From: JAFTYO01 sp045611785
GTDB taxonomy: Bacteria; Pseudomonadota; Alphaproteobacteria; RF32; CAG-239
Assembly (NCBI GenBank): GCA_045611785.1
Contig: JAZKXV010000028.1
Coordinates: forward strand, 22,736-86,735
Direction: 5' to 3'
Length of the DNA stretch: 64,000 nt
The position numbers and the translations under genes were made by a program. Below the pieces are notes generated by a model. That model had not been told where the DNA came from. It ran no database searches and saw only the letters and a program-made list of their open reading frames with translations. This document shows, one piece after another, positions 52,135 to 60,658 of the stretch. The stretch's first letter is position 1; each line of letters begins with the position of its first letter.

Positions 52135-53922
52135 TTATTTTTCAATTTTTAATGATTTTAAGCGTTTAATCAGAAGAGACTCGTTGTAAATAATAGCTGT
52201 TGGTTTTTGTGCGCCGTTAAGAATTTTTTCTTTTAATAGTTTTGTATCTATCATATCAGAATCTTCTTTTAATGTAAGGGCGTGCTGCCATTGATATCTG
52301 GCCTCATCTTTGCGTCCTAATTGCCAATATAAATCTCCTAAGTGATCGCATACAACCGCATTAGCCGGTAAATATTCGGCGGCACGCTCTAACACTTCTA
52401 CTGCTTCAGTATATTTTCCCATACGATATAGTGCCCACCCCATACTATCCATTATGTGGCCGTTTTCAGGTTGCTGTTTATATGCTTCAAAAATCATATA
52501 CAGAGCTTCATTATAGTTTTGGTTGTTTTCAAGCCATACATATCCTAAATAATTTAATACATATGGATGTCTGTTGCTTATTTTGAGCGCTTTTTTTAAT
52601 ACTTGCTCAGCTTCATCCCATTGGTTGTTTTTTTCATATGACATTCCTAATGCGTAGTAAACCATCCAATTACCTTTCATGGTATTGGGCAGTTTTTCAA
52701 GCGCTAAATTATAGTATTTTATAGCTTTTTTGTTGTTTCCTTGCATGCGATATACTTCGCCTAAGTTAAATAATATGTCATAATCATCAGGATGCTGTTC
52801 TAACAATTTTGTTAATATTTTTAACGAATAGTCATAGTTGTTTTGTTCTATAAGAACAGAGGCGGTTTTTAAATGTGCCATATAATAGAGCGGAGAATGT
52901 TTATTTAGCAGTTTGTACTGTTCTATTGCATCATTTTGACGATTGTTTTTTTCAAGTAAATCGGCGTGAGAAATTCTTGCAACATCGTTATCAGGATTTA
53001 GGTATAGAGCTAAAGATGTAAAAATTTGAGCAATATCATTTTGATAGTTTCTATAAACAACACCTACATTAAAGATGGCCTCGCCTAAACCTTTTTCCGG
53101 AGAATCGATTAATGGTACTGTGCGATTTTTGTTAACCTCATTAACCGAATTGAGCAGTTGAGTAAAAACTTGAGAATTAAAGTTTTTATTATTAAATTTT
53201 TGAATCATTGTTTGAGCTTTTTCAATTTGGTTATTTCTAACATAGAAATTAGAAATTAATTGTAATGCTCTAAATGATATTTCCAAGTTATTGTCATCGA
53301 CAATTGTATCGAAATCTTTTTGTGCTGCTTCTTTATTATTAAAATAGTCGTTTATTAGACCTCTGTGCATATAATAAAAAGATACCAAAGTAGGATCATC
53401 TTTAAATGCATCAAGCTCTTTTAGTGCTTGCTCTTGGTTATTTTTTCCGGCTAAAAGCCAGGCTTTGAACAATGGAGAAATAGATTCTTTGTATGATTTA
53501 TCTTTTATTTTGCTTAAATGCTCAAGCGCTTTATCAAAATTTTTGTGTTTTGCTTCATAGGCAATACTTATGAAACGAACGAAATTATTTGTTTCATGTT
53601 GTTCAATGGCTTGATTTGCGTATATTGCGGCTTCATCAATTCTTCCTTCAGAGGTTAAAAGAAGATATATTTTGCTTAAAAGATCTGCGTCATCAGCACC
53701 AAGTTTTTTTGCTTCCATATAATAGTTGGCTGCAGAGTTATAATCGTGTCTAAGATGAGCAACACGAGCAGCTAAATATGATCCGTATGCAGTGTTACGT
53801 ACAGATAACTGAGCTGAATCAGGTCTATCTTGGATATTAGGTTTTTTGTTAACAAAAAGACCGGAGCACGAATTAAAAATTCCTACACTGATTAATATTG
53901 CAATAATATACTTTATTTTCAT
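52135..53922 (-). CDS. TPR-repeat lipoprotein
   Basis: A 595-residue lipoprotein with lipobox FNSC (Cys19). It is filled with tetratricopeptide repeats from about residue 50 to 575 (AYGSYLAARVAHLRHDYNSA; DILFNLGEVYRMQGNNKKAI; MDSMGWALYRMGKYTEAVEV). Such lipoproteins serve as outer-membrane scaffolds. Large TPR proteins of this kind are common in Alphaproteobacteria, but the role here is not known. It is transcribed alone, divergent from the uracil-DNA glycosylase gene. Confidence 0.82.
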   Translation of the reverse strand: MKIKYIIAILISVGIFNSCSGLFVNKKPNIQDRPDSAQLSVRNTAYGSYLAARVAHLRHDYNSAANYYMEAKKLGADDADLLSKIYLLLTSEGRIDEAAIYANQAIEQHETNNFVRFISIAYEAKHKNFDKALEHLSKIKDKSYKESISPLFKAWLLAGKNNQEQALKELDAFKDDPTLVSFYYMHRGLINDYFNNKEAAQKDFDTIVDDNNLEISFRALQLISNFYVRNNQIEKAQTMIQKFNNKNFNSQVFTQLLNSVNEVNKNRTVPLIDSPEKGLGEAIFNVGVVYRNYQNDIAQIFTSLALYLNPDNDVARISHADLLEKNNRQNDAIEQYKLLNKHSPLYYMAHLKTASVLIEQNNYDYSLKILTKLLEQHPDDYDILFNLGEVYRMQGNNKKAIKYYNLALEKLPNTMKGNWMVYYALGMSYEKNNQWDEAEQVLKKALKISNRHPYVLNYLGYVWLENNQNYNEALYMIFEAYKQQPENGHIMDSMGWALYRMGKYTEAVEVLERAAEYLPANAVVCDHLGDLYWQLGRKDEARYQWQHALTLKEDSDMIDTKLLKEKILNGAQKPTAIIYNESLLIKRLKSLKIEK

Positions 53923-54058
53923 AATTCTTCATCTTTACACATGGTTGTTCTACTTTATAACATATATCTTCTTAAAAAGAATATCAATTATATAATTATT
54001 ATGTGTAAATAATTGCTTTATGTTGCAATAAAAAATATTTTAGTAGTATACTTTTAAT

Positions 54059-54838
54059 ATGGAACAAAAAATAGACATAGTTCAAACACTGACATGGTAT
54101 ATTGACGCAGGCATTGATACTACCTGCGGGGATTTTTGTTGTTTAAAAAATCAGGACAAACCTAACAGCGTAACAATAGAATCTAAGCAAGGTAATATTC
54201 GTCCTGCTGTTACAACGTTATCACAAACAACAAATGAAGCTTGTAAAAATGCCAGAGATATATGCTTAAAAGCTAATAATTTAGCAGAGCTTAAGCATAT
54301 GGTAGAAAATTTTGAAGGATGTTCATTAAAGTTAACTGCAAAATCAACAGTTTTTGGTGAAGGTTCGGCTAGCGCTCCTATTATGATTATCGGCGAAGCG
54401 CCAGGAGCTGATGAGGATAGGTTGGGCCAGCCGTTTGTAGGAAGAAGCGGGCAGTTGCTGGAAAAAATGTTGTTAAGCATAGGTGTTAAAAGAGAAGATG
54501 TCTATATAACTAATATATTGCCATGGCGTCCTCCAGGAAACAGAACTCCGACAGATGCGGAGATAGCAGTTTGTTTGCCGTTTTTGAAACGACAAATAGA
54601 TTTGATAAAACCGAGAATTCTTTTGATGTTGGGCGGAAGTGCCGCCAATGCGCTTATGGATAATAATGAGCCAATCTCAAAATTAAGAGGCAGATGGTTG
54701 GAATATGAAGTTTCACTAACTGAAAAAATAAGTGCTATAGCATCGTTCCATCCGGCTTTTTTGCTTCGTAATGGCGCACAAAAGGCAAAAGCATGGACTG
54801 ATTTTTTAAGGTTGTTAAAAAAATTAAAGGAAAATTAA
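54059..54838 (+). CDS. Uracil-DNA glycosylase, family 4
   Basis: This enzyme removes uracil from DNA. The 259 residues carry GEAPGADEDRLGQPFVGRSG (motif A, about 112-131), the LPWRPPGNRTPT segment and the final motif SFHPAFLLR. Cysteines in NARDICLKA, EGCSLKL and elsewhere could hold the [4Fe-4S] cluster of family 4. The first 80 residues (CGDFCCLKN) are an extension common in Alphaproteobacteria. A weak ribosome site precedes the ATG. Confidence 0.88.
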   Translation: MEQKIDIVQTLTWYIDAGIDTTCGDFCCLKNQDKPNSVTIESKQGNIRPAVTTLSQTTNEACKNARDICLKANNLAELKHMVENFEGCSLKLTAKSTVFGEGSASAPIMIIGEAPGADEDRLGQPFVGRSGQLLEKMLLSIGVKREDVYITNILPWRPPGNRTPTDAEIAVCLPFLKRQIDLIKPRILLMLGGSAANALMDNNEPISKLRGRWLEYEVSLTEKISAIASFHPAFLLRNGAQKAKAWTDFLRLLKKLKEN

Positions 54839-54889
54839 ATAAAAGGGATTATAGTAAGCTAAAATTAAACTGTTTTTAAGGGGATTAAA

Positions 54890-55642
54890 ATGAAAATTGT
54901 GAAAAAAGCATTATATTCTACGTTGATGTTAGCTTGTGCAACAATGATAACTTCTGCGCAGGCTCAAACAACAACGGAAGCCACCACAACAACAAAACCC
55001 AGTGCTGTTTTGTTTAAAATTCATGAAATTAAGCCAGTGGTTAATACCGAAGGTGTGGTTACAAATTGTGATTTCATGGTAACATTTTATAATAGAACAA
55101 CAAAAGGTTTGCGTCCTGCAAAAATAGAAATGGGATGGACAGATAATGTTTCAAACCGTTATGAAATTGATGCAGAATATAAAGAAACAACAAAAGTTGA
55201 AGAAAAAAGAGTTGCTTCTTCTCGTAAACAAGATGAAAAATTGGGCGATATATTAACTTCTGTTGATATGCCTTCTCTAGGTTCATATAAACAAGCAACC
55301 GTAAAAGCAAGTGTTGCTACAGAAAAATGTTTCTTGCTTTTAGATAATGTATCTTATAGAGTTGCAACATGTAGTATTGTTGAAGAAGGGGAAGATAATA
55401 ATACATCTCGTCGTCGTTCGGCAGGCAGAAATAATGCCTCTGCAGAATGCGTAAACTTGTTTGAATATGTTGATTCATCAAATCCGGAATATCATGATGA
55501 ATTTAAAACTATTTCATTTAGCGAGCAAGAACGCATTATGCTTGAAGACAGAAAGCAAGATGTAAGTACATTAGAAAACAGCTATAATGAAATTGTTAAA
55601 AACTTTGAAAAAGTTGAAAAAACAATAAGTAATATTCAATAA
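54890..55642 (+). CDS. Secreted protein of unknown function
   Basis: The 250-residue protein has a signal peptide ending in SAQAQ (about residue 26) and a Thr-rich start of the mature part. The core (FKIHEIKPVVNTEGVVTNCD, then KIEMGWTDNVSNRYEID) looks like a beta sandwich with four cysteines. The end (about 205-250) is a predicted coiled coil. AAGGGGA precedes the ATG. The gene 12 bp downstream encodes a related secreted protein, so the pair is one operon. Confidence 0.7.
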   Translation: MKIVKKALYSTLMLACATMITSAQAQTTTEATTTTKPSAVLFKIHEIKPVVNTEGVVTNCDFMVTFYNRTTKGLRPAKIEMGWTDNVSNRYEIDAEYKETTKVEEKRVASSRKQDEKLGDILTSVDMPSLGSYKQATVKASVATEKCFLLLDNVSYRVATCSIVEEGEDNNTSRRRSAGRNNASAECVNLFEYVDSSNPEYHDEFKTISFSEQERIMLEDRKQDVSTLENSYNEIVKNFEKVEKTISNIQ

Positions 55643-55654
55643 GCGGAGTAAGAT

Positions 55655-56281
55655 ATGCAAAAGCAAAGATTTGGAATATATAAAAAAGTATGTAGATTAA
55701 ATTTTATATTTGTCTTTGCTTTTGCGTGCTTGTTTTCAAGTAAATTAAAAGCACAGGTTTTTGAAGAAGATTTAAGCTCATCCGATGATGTTATCGGATA
55801 TTCAGATATGGCTGAAACAAAACCTGTTAAACCAAGCCCCAAAAAAACAGTTTCTAATCGTGCAATTAGCAGAAATGTTACAAATAATAAGACCAGAGCA
55901 AATACAACAACAAATGTTAAAGTTGGTGAGGTGCAACAATCAAATCAACCAAAAATCGATGAAAAAATATATTTATATATGCGTGATTTTGAGATAAAAC
56001 AAGACTTACATGGTCGTATAAATTGTAATATGGATTTTTATATTTATTCAACAGTTCAAGAAAAAATTTCAAACATATCTTATCGTTTGAAATGGCCGGA
56101 AATGGAAACTCCAGTAAGTTTTAGTTCCGTAGAGCCACAAAAAGCTACAGCTGTGCAATATACCTTATTGGGTAAAGGCTGTTATGAAATGGACGGTGTT
56201 CCAAACATAATAGTAAATCGTTGCAGAATCAAAGGCAAATCTCAGGAAAAATGCTCATCAATGATACAGTGGTCAAAGTAA
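55655..56281 (+). CDS. Second secreted protein of the same operon, unknown function
   Basis: The 208-residue protein has a signal peptide (FIFVFAFACLFSSKLKAQ) and a low-complexity linker rich in Asn, Thr and Lys (about 50-95). Its C-terminal domain (YLYMRDFEIKQDLHGRINCN, SYRLKWPEMETPVSFSS, then CYEMDGVPNIIVNRC) has the same strand and cysteine layout as the core of the preceding protein. That suggests two diverged copies that may work as partners in the envelope. GCGGAGTAAG precedes the ATG. Confidence 0.68.
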   Translation: MQKQRFGIYKKVCRLNFIFVFAFACLFSSKLKAQVFEEDLSSSDDVIGYSDMAETKPVKPSPKKTVSNRAISRNVTNNKTRANTTTNVKVGEVQQSNQPKIDEKIYLYMRDFEIKQDLHGRINCNMDFYIYSTVQEKISNISYRLKWPEMETPVSFSSVEPQKATAVQYTLLGKGCYEMDGVPNIIVNRCRIKGKSQEKCSSMIQWSK

Positions 56282-56379
56282 TCTTTGACAACAGACTAAA
56301 ATATTGCTAAACTAATGCTACTTACCCAAATTAGTTTGTTTAAAATTGTGTCATTTATAAATCAAAAAAATATAGTTTT

Positions 56380-56661
56380 ATGTTTTGGAAATTTTTACTA
56401 TTTTGTGCCTTTATTGGTATGCTCGGTGCTTTTTTACCAAAGCTGTGGGATAAAATCTCAAACCCAATCGCTTGGCTAGTATCATTTGCAATCCCCGGAT
56501 TGTTTTTTGGTATTTTGCTAGGGGGTGTTATGGTTTTTTGCGAATTTATGTGTATTACTGATAGTATGTACATTTTCGGATTAAATCCTTTCTGGCTTGG
56601 TTTTGGCATTGGTGCTGGATGGAATATCTTGTCTCGCCTAATTTTTTGGATTAGACATTAA
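56380..56661 (+). CDS. Small membrane protein, unknown
   Basis: A 93-residue frame with three or four hydrophobic segments (LLFCAFIGMLGAFLPKLW; VSFAIPGLFFGILLGGVMVF; NPFWLGFGIGAGWNIL). It has no clear ribosome site but is followed by a terminator. It is a plausible inner-membrane protein with no recognised family. Confidence 0.5.
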   Translation: MFWKFLLFCAFIGMLGAFLPKLWDKISNPIAWLVSFAIPGLFFGILLGGVMVFCEFMCITDSMYIFGLNPFWLGFGIGAGWNILSRLIFWIRH

Positions 56662-56676
56662 TTGTGTATTCCCCCA

Positions 56677-56720
56677 CCCCTTGTTTTGTCTTTAAAAAAG
56701 ATGGAGCAAGGGCTTTTTTT
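56677..56720 (+). terminator. Terminator before tolQ
   Basis: CCCCTTG and CAAGGGC pair across a 23-base loop that itself holds a short hairpin; eight T residues follow. Confidence 0.6.
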
Positions 56721-56811
56721 TGAAAAAATATTTAATAGTTAATTAAAAATTTAATATTTTATGCTAACAAGCTTGATAAGTGTATCTATATAATATTTAA
56801 AAGGGTAAAAA

Positions 56812-57561
56812 ATGGAAACTCAAGAGCTTGCTGATGTAGCTGTTAATGCAGCAAATCAAATGTCCATGTGGGATTTAGTTTGGGCTTCAGATGCTATTAC
56901 AAAAATTGTAATGATAGGTCTTATTGCAGCGTCTGTTTGGTCATGGACAATTATTTTTGAAAAAATTTCTACATTGAAGAATGTTAAAAAAACTTCTAAA
57001 AAATTTGAAGAAGCTTTTTGGTCTGGGGGCTCTCTTGACAGGCTTTATGATGCTATTGGTAATCAACCCAGGGATCCGATGTCTTCAATGTTTATGGCGG
57101 CAATGAAAGAATGGCGTCGTTCTAATTTAATGAAATCTAAAACAGACAGAAGTTTAAGAGGCGTTTCTTTGCAACAAAGAATCGAAAAAGCAATGATGGT
57201 TTCTATGGATAAAGAACTGGAAGATTTGGATAATCGCTTAGGCTTTTTGGCTTCTACAGGTTCTGTTGCACCATTAGTAGGTTTGTTTGGAACAGTATGG
57301 GGAATTATTAACAGTTTCAATGCCATTGCTGTTACTCAAAGCAATTCGTTATCAGCAATGGCTCCGGGTATTGCTGAGGCTTTGTTTACAACTGCGTTTG
57401 GTTTGATAGCGGCAATTCCGGCGGTGGTTGCATATAATATGATAACAACAGAGATTGATAGATATGCTAAAAGATTGGAAAACTTTATTGCGGAATTTTC
57501 AACCATTCTGTCTCGTGAAATTGATGATAGTACAATTAAGGCTGAAATTGCTGGAGAATAA
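56812..57561 (+). CDS. tolQ: Tol-Pal system proton channel subunit TolQ
   Basis: TolQ with TolR forms the proton-driven motor of the Tol-Pal system. The 249 residues show the MotA/TolQ/ExbB plan: membrane segment 1 (TKIVMIGLIAASVWSWTIIF), a cytoplasmic loop, and segments 2 and 3 (GSVAPLVGLFGTVWGIINSF; LFTTAFGLIAAIPAVVAYN), with the conserved Thr and Pro/Gly residues. tolR begins 2 bp after its stop. The ATG follows AAAGGGT. Confidence 0.95.
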   Translation: METQELADVAVNAANQMSMWDLVWASDAITKIVMIGLIAASVWSWTIIFEKISTLKNVKKTSKKFEEAFWSGGSLDRLYDAIGNQPRDPMSSMFMAAMKEWRRSNLMKSKTDRSLRGVSLQQRIEKAMMVSMDKELEDLDNRLGFLASTGSVAPLVGLFGTVWGIINSFNAIAVTQSNSLSAMAPGIAEALFTTAFGLIAAIPAVVAYNMITTEIDRYAKRLENFIAEFSTILSREIDDSTIKAEIAGE

Positions 57562-57563
57562 AA

Positions 57564-58001
57564 ATGTTTACTTCATCTACTAAAAGATTTTCAACAAGAC
57601 GGGCGAGTCGGCGCAATTCAGACGTAAATATAACTAATCTGATGGATGTTATGATGGTGTTGTTAGTGGTTTTTATGGTTGCAGCCCCTTTAATGACATC
57701 AGGTATTGCACTTGATTTACCAAAAGTTGGAGGTAAAGCCTTAGAAGGTAAAGAAACATCAATTAATATAAGTGTTGATAAAGATGGCTACTATTATATT
57801 GGAAAAACAGAAGTTCCTGCAGAAAAAATTGTGGCCAAAGTAAAAGCAATTCGTGGTGAAAATTCTGATGCATCTGTGACCATTTCGGGAGATACTTCAT
57901 CAGAATATGGTCGTGTAATTAATTTGATGGCAATGCTAAAAGAAGCAGGATTTGAAAAAGTTGGTCTTAAAACAGAGGCGCGTCCGCTTGAGAGGAATTA
58001 G
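57564..58001 (+). CDS. tolR: Tol-Pal system protein TolR
   Basis: TolR is the peptidoglycan-binding stator of the Tol motor. The 145 residues have one membrane segment with the proton-carrying Asp (VNITNLMDVMMVLLVVFMVA) and a periplasmic ExbD/TolR domain (SVDKDGYYYIGKTEVPAEKI). Tightly spaced between tolQ and tolA. Confidence 0.94.
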   Translation: MFTSSTKRFSTRRASRRNSDVNITNLMDVMMVLLVVFMVAAPLMTSGIALDLPKVGGKALEGKETSINISVDKDGYYYIGKTEVPAEKIVAKVKAIRGENSDASVTISGDTSSEYGRVINLMAMLKEAGFEKVGLKTEARPLERN

Positions 58002-58010
58002 TAAACCACT

Positions 58011-59012
58011 ATGAATCGATATTTTTACAGATCAATTGGGTTGCATATAGCTACATTTTTAGTTTTGGTGCTGGATTTGCCTTTCTTTTCCAAGCCTGAA
58101 ATGACTACGGGGCAAGCACCGATTATTGTTGATTTGAAAGATATTAAGTTGGCGGAAATGACTAATTTACCACCAAAGGCTGTGTTTGGTGAAGAGAATA
58201 AGCCTGCAATAGCACCAAAAGAAGAAAAAAAATCTACACAGAATTGGACTAAGGAAGAAAGAGCTGTTGAACCTGAGCCTGAACCGGAACCTGTAAAGCC
58301 CGAAGAACCTAAAAAAGATTTTGTGGATACAGAACCTGAACCAGAGCCAAAGCCTCAGCCAAAGCCGGTTGAAAAACCGCAACCAAAACCGATTCCTAAA
58401 CCGGTTAAGAAGCCTGTGCCAAAGCCGGTAAAAAAACCACAACCCAAACCTCAGCCAAAGCCTCAACCTAAAACACCGGAGATAAAGCAACCTACGCCTA
58501 AAAAAACTGAGGAGGTTAAGACAGTTGTAAATCCGTTAAAGAGCTTGATGGATTCGGTCAATTCTTTAGAACAGCAGATAGGTAATGAGGTTTCTCCTGC
58601 AGTTATTAAAAAGGGAACAGATGTTGCTAATATGGGAGTTGAGGGCGGAACATCGGGATCATATTTTAGTGAACTTACTATATCTGAAACAGATGCAATT
58701 GCCGGCCAACTGAGAGAATGTTGGAACTTGGATCCTGGTGTGCGTGGTATAGAAAATATGGTAATAGAAATAAGAGCATATTTAAATAAAGATGGTTCAG
58801 TTAAAAATGTTGAGATTTTAGATAAAGCCAGAGTAAGTTCAGATGCTCACTTTAGGGCTATTGCAGAGAGTGCCAAAAGAGCTGTATATACATGTTCATA
58901 TCGTAACAATGTAAATATTTATAAGGTTTTTGCTGAAAAATATGCTGATAAATATGATATGTGGAAGACAATTAAGCTCAAATTTAATCCGATGGATGCT
59001 TCTATCAAATAA
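58011..59012 (+). CDS. tolA: Tol-Pal system protein TolA
   Basis: TolA spans the periplasm and passes the motor's energy to Pal. The 333 residues have an N-terminal membrane segment (LHIATFLVLVLDLPFF), a long middle rich in Pro, Lys and Glu (about 70-170; repeats of EPEPEP, then KPQPKP), and a C-terminal TolA-like domain (LRECWNLDPGVRGIENMVIE) with a Cys pair. The Pro/Lys linker replaces the helical linker of E. coli TolA and looks more like TonB. No tolB follows; the next gene is convergent infC. Confidence 0.9.
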   Translation: MNRYFYRSIGLHIATFLVLVLDLPFFSKPEMTTGQAPIIVDLKDIKLAEMTNLPPKAVFGEENKPAIAPKEEKKSTQNWTKEERAVEPEPEPEPVKPEEPKKDFVDTEPEPEPKPQPKPVEKPQPKPIPKPVKKPVPKPVKKPQPKPQPKPQPKTPEIKQPTPKKTEEVKTVVNPLKSLMDSVNSLEQQIGNEVSPAVIKKGTDVANMGVEGGTSGSYFSELTISETDAIAGQLRECWNLDPGVRGIENMVIEIRAYLNKDGSVKNVEILDKARVSSDAHFRAIAESAKRAVYTCSYRNNVNIYKVFAEKYADKYDMWKTIKLKFNPMDASIK

Positions 59013-59030
59013 ATTTATTCTTATTAAGTT

Positions 59031-59067
59031 AAAAAAAAGATTCCTATTTACATAGGAATCTTTTTTT
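59031..59067. terminator. Bidirectional terminator between tolA and infC
   Basis: AAAAAAGATTCCTA and TAGGAATCTTTTTTT pair around TTTACA. Confidence 0.92.
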
Positions 59068-59082
59068 GTAAATTAGTGATTT

Positions 59083-59634
59083 TTACATAGGTGACATTAA
59101 CATCATCATTTGGCGGCCTTCTAATTTTGGAGCCGAATCAACTTTTCCGACATTATCTAAGTCTTCAATGATTTTGTTTAAAATGTCTTTACCCATATCA
59201 TTTGCGCTCATTTCACGACCCTTAAAGCGCATGGTAAATTTAACTTTATCACCTTGAGCAAGAAACTTTTTAGCTTGTTTTATTTTTACTTCATAGTCAT
59301 GGGTATCAATAACAGGGCGAAGCTTTAATTCTTTAATGTTTACAACTTTTTGATTTTTTTTAGCTTCGTTTTTACGTTTTTGAACTTCATACTTATATTT
59401 ACCAAAGTCTAAAACTTTGCAAACAGGCGGAGTTGCTTGCGGAGAAATTTCAATCAAATCGAGACCGGCATTGTCAGCAATGCGCAAAGCTTCAGATATA
59501 GAAACAATTCCTCTGTTTTCTCCATTTTCATCAATTAAACGTACTTCTTTTACTTTAATTTCGTTGTTAATGCGTGGTCCGTCATCAGTGCGTACTGGCG
59601 CATTGTTATTTTCAATAGCTATTGTAACCTCCAT
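59083..59634 (-). CDS. infC: Translation initiation factor IF-3
   Basis: IF-3 binds the 30S subunit and checks start codons. The 183 residues have the IF3 N-domain (NNEIKVKEVRLIDENGENRG), linker and C-domain (ELKLRPVIDTHDYEVKIKQA). The first ATG (59634) is followed at once by GGAGG (59632-59628), which cannot serve it. The likely start is the in-frame ATT at 59616 or ATA at 59622, matching the rare AUU start through which infC limits its own translation in E. coli. On the minus strand TTGATA-16 bp-TATTAT precedes. It is unlinked to rpmI-rplT. Confidence 0.93.
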   Translation of the reverse strand: MEVTIAIENNNAPVRTDDGPRINNEIKVKEVRLIDENGENRGIVSISEALRIADNAGLDLIEISPQATPPVCKVLDFGKYKYEVQKRKNEAKKNQKVVNIKELKLRPVIDTHDYEVKIKQAKKFLAQGDKVKFTMRFKGREMSANDMGKDILNKIIEDLDNVGKVDSAPKLEGRQMMMLMSPM

Positions 59635-59777
59635 AAAATATTAAAACATATTTATAATACTCAACAATTATAGATTATCAAGAAAAAACAGTATGTATAT
59701 GCAAAATTTTTATTTAATGAACTTTTTTGACTGATTTGCCGTTTTATACAATGTTAGGTAAAATTTAGGAGAAAAAA

Positions 59778-60158
59778 ATGAAAAAGATAATTTTTACAAT
59801 TGCAGCTTTAATGTTGTTTTCTAATTCGGTAAAAGCTGAAACGGTTATTGTTATTGATGACAACGGTGTGGTTAAACAGCAAATTGTAACATCGAATCCT
59901 GCAAATTATGTAACAACTACACAAAATGTAACGGTTGTTAGAGAAAGTCCGACAGTTCAAAATACATATTACTACGATGAATCGTCAACAGGTAGTGCTA
60001 TTTTAGCCGGTGTAACAACGGCGGTTGTAGGAACGCTTCTTTATAATGAGTTTAAGGATGGTAAACATTATCATCATAAACCTACTCCAAACCATAAAAG
60101 TGTTCATAAAGGAAAAGGCCCGATGGGTAAAGCTCCTGCTAAACTTCATAAAAGATAA
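59778..60158 (+). CDS. Small secreted His/Lys-rich protein
   Basis: A 126-residue protein with a signal peptide ending in SVKAE, a polar Val/Thr region, a hydrophobic glycine-containing segment (GSAILAGVTTAVVGTLLYNE), and a His/Lys-rich end (HYHHKPTPNHKSVHKG). AGGAG precedes the ATG. The His-rich tail suggests metal binding, which is inference. It may be a distant duplicate of the next gene, which has the same order of elements. Confidence 0.65.
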   Translation: MKKIIFTIAALMLFSNSVKAETVIVIDDNGVVKQQIVTSNPANYVTTTQNVTVVRESPTVQNTYYYDESSTGSAILAGVTTAVVGTLLYNEFKDGKHYHHKPTPNHKSVHKGKGPMGKAPAKLHKR

Positions 60159-60248
60159 TCATAATTAAAATAAAGCCCAAATCTTTTTTGATTTGGTCCG
60201 GATATATAATTTTTAACGCTGACTTTGCAAAACAAAAGGAAAACTAAA

Positions 60249-60536
60249 ATGAAAAAAACTATAATCTGTATACTAATGGCTACATTGTTTTTAAGCGGGT
60301 GCGCACATACAACAGACTATTCACCTTATTCTAGTGGCTCTTACAATAGCGGTAGCTCCACATTTGAAAATATTATTGGTTTTGGAATATTAGCTGCTGC
60401 CACAACAGGTCTTGTGCTTGCTGCCGTTAGTTATGATGGTGACGATTATGCTCATCACAATAAAGCATCTTTTCCGGACAATAAACACAAAGGTAAGCAT
60501 GAAAAAAAGCCAATAAACAATAAAAGATTTTCTTAA
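60249..60536 (+). CDS. Small lipoprotein with His/Lys-rich tail
   Basis: A 95-residue lipoprotein (lipobox FLSGC, Cys18) with a Ser/Tyr/Gly-rich linker, a hydrophobic segment (NIIGFGILAAATTGLVLAAV) and a basic end (HHNKASFPDNKHKGKHEKK). The ATG at 60249 follows AAGGAAA and is preferred over the in-frame frame from 60225. Unknown function; resembles the preceding gene in plan. Confidence 0.65.
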   Translation: MKKTIICILMATLFLSGCAHTTDYSPYSSGSYNSGSSTFENIIGFGILAAATTGLVLAAVSYDGDDYAHHNKASFPDNKHKGKHEKKPINNKRFS

Positions 60537-60600
60537 ACAGATTTAGAATAGTAAAAATAAAATAGCGATTGTCAGCCGTTTTACTGTAAATTTATAATAT

Positions 60601-60637
60601 AAAAGACAGATTGTTGTTAAACGAATCTGTCTTTTTG
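60601..60637 (-). terminator. Terminator of the 60.7-62.0 kb gene
   Basis: AAAAGACAGATT and AATCTGTCTTTTT pair across an eleven-base loop past the minus-strand stop codon. Confidence 0.85.
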
Positions 60638-60658
60638 AGCATTATTGAATTAGAAAAA

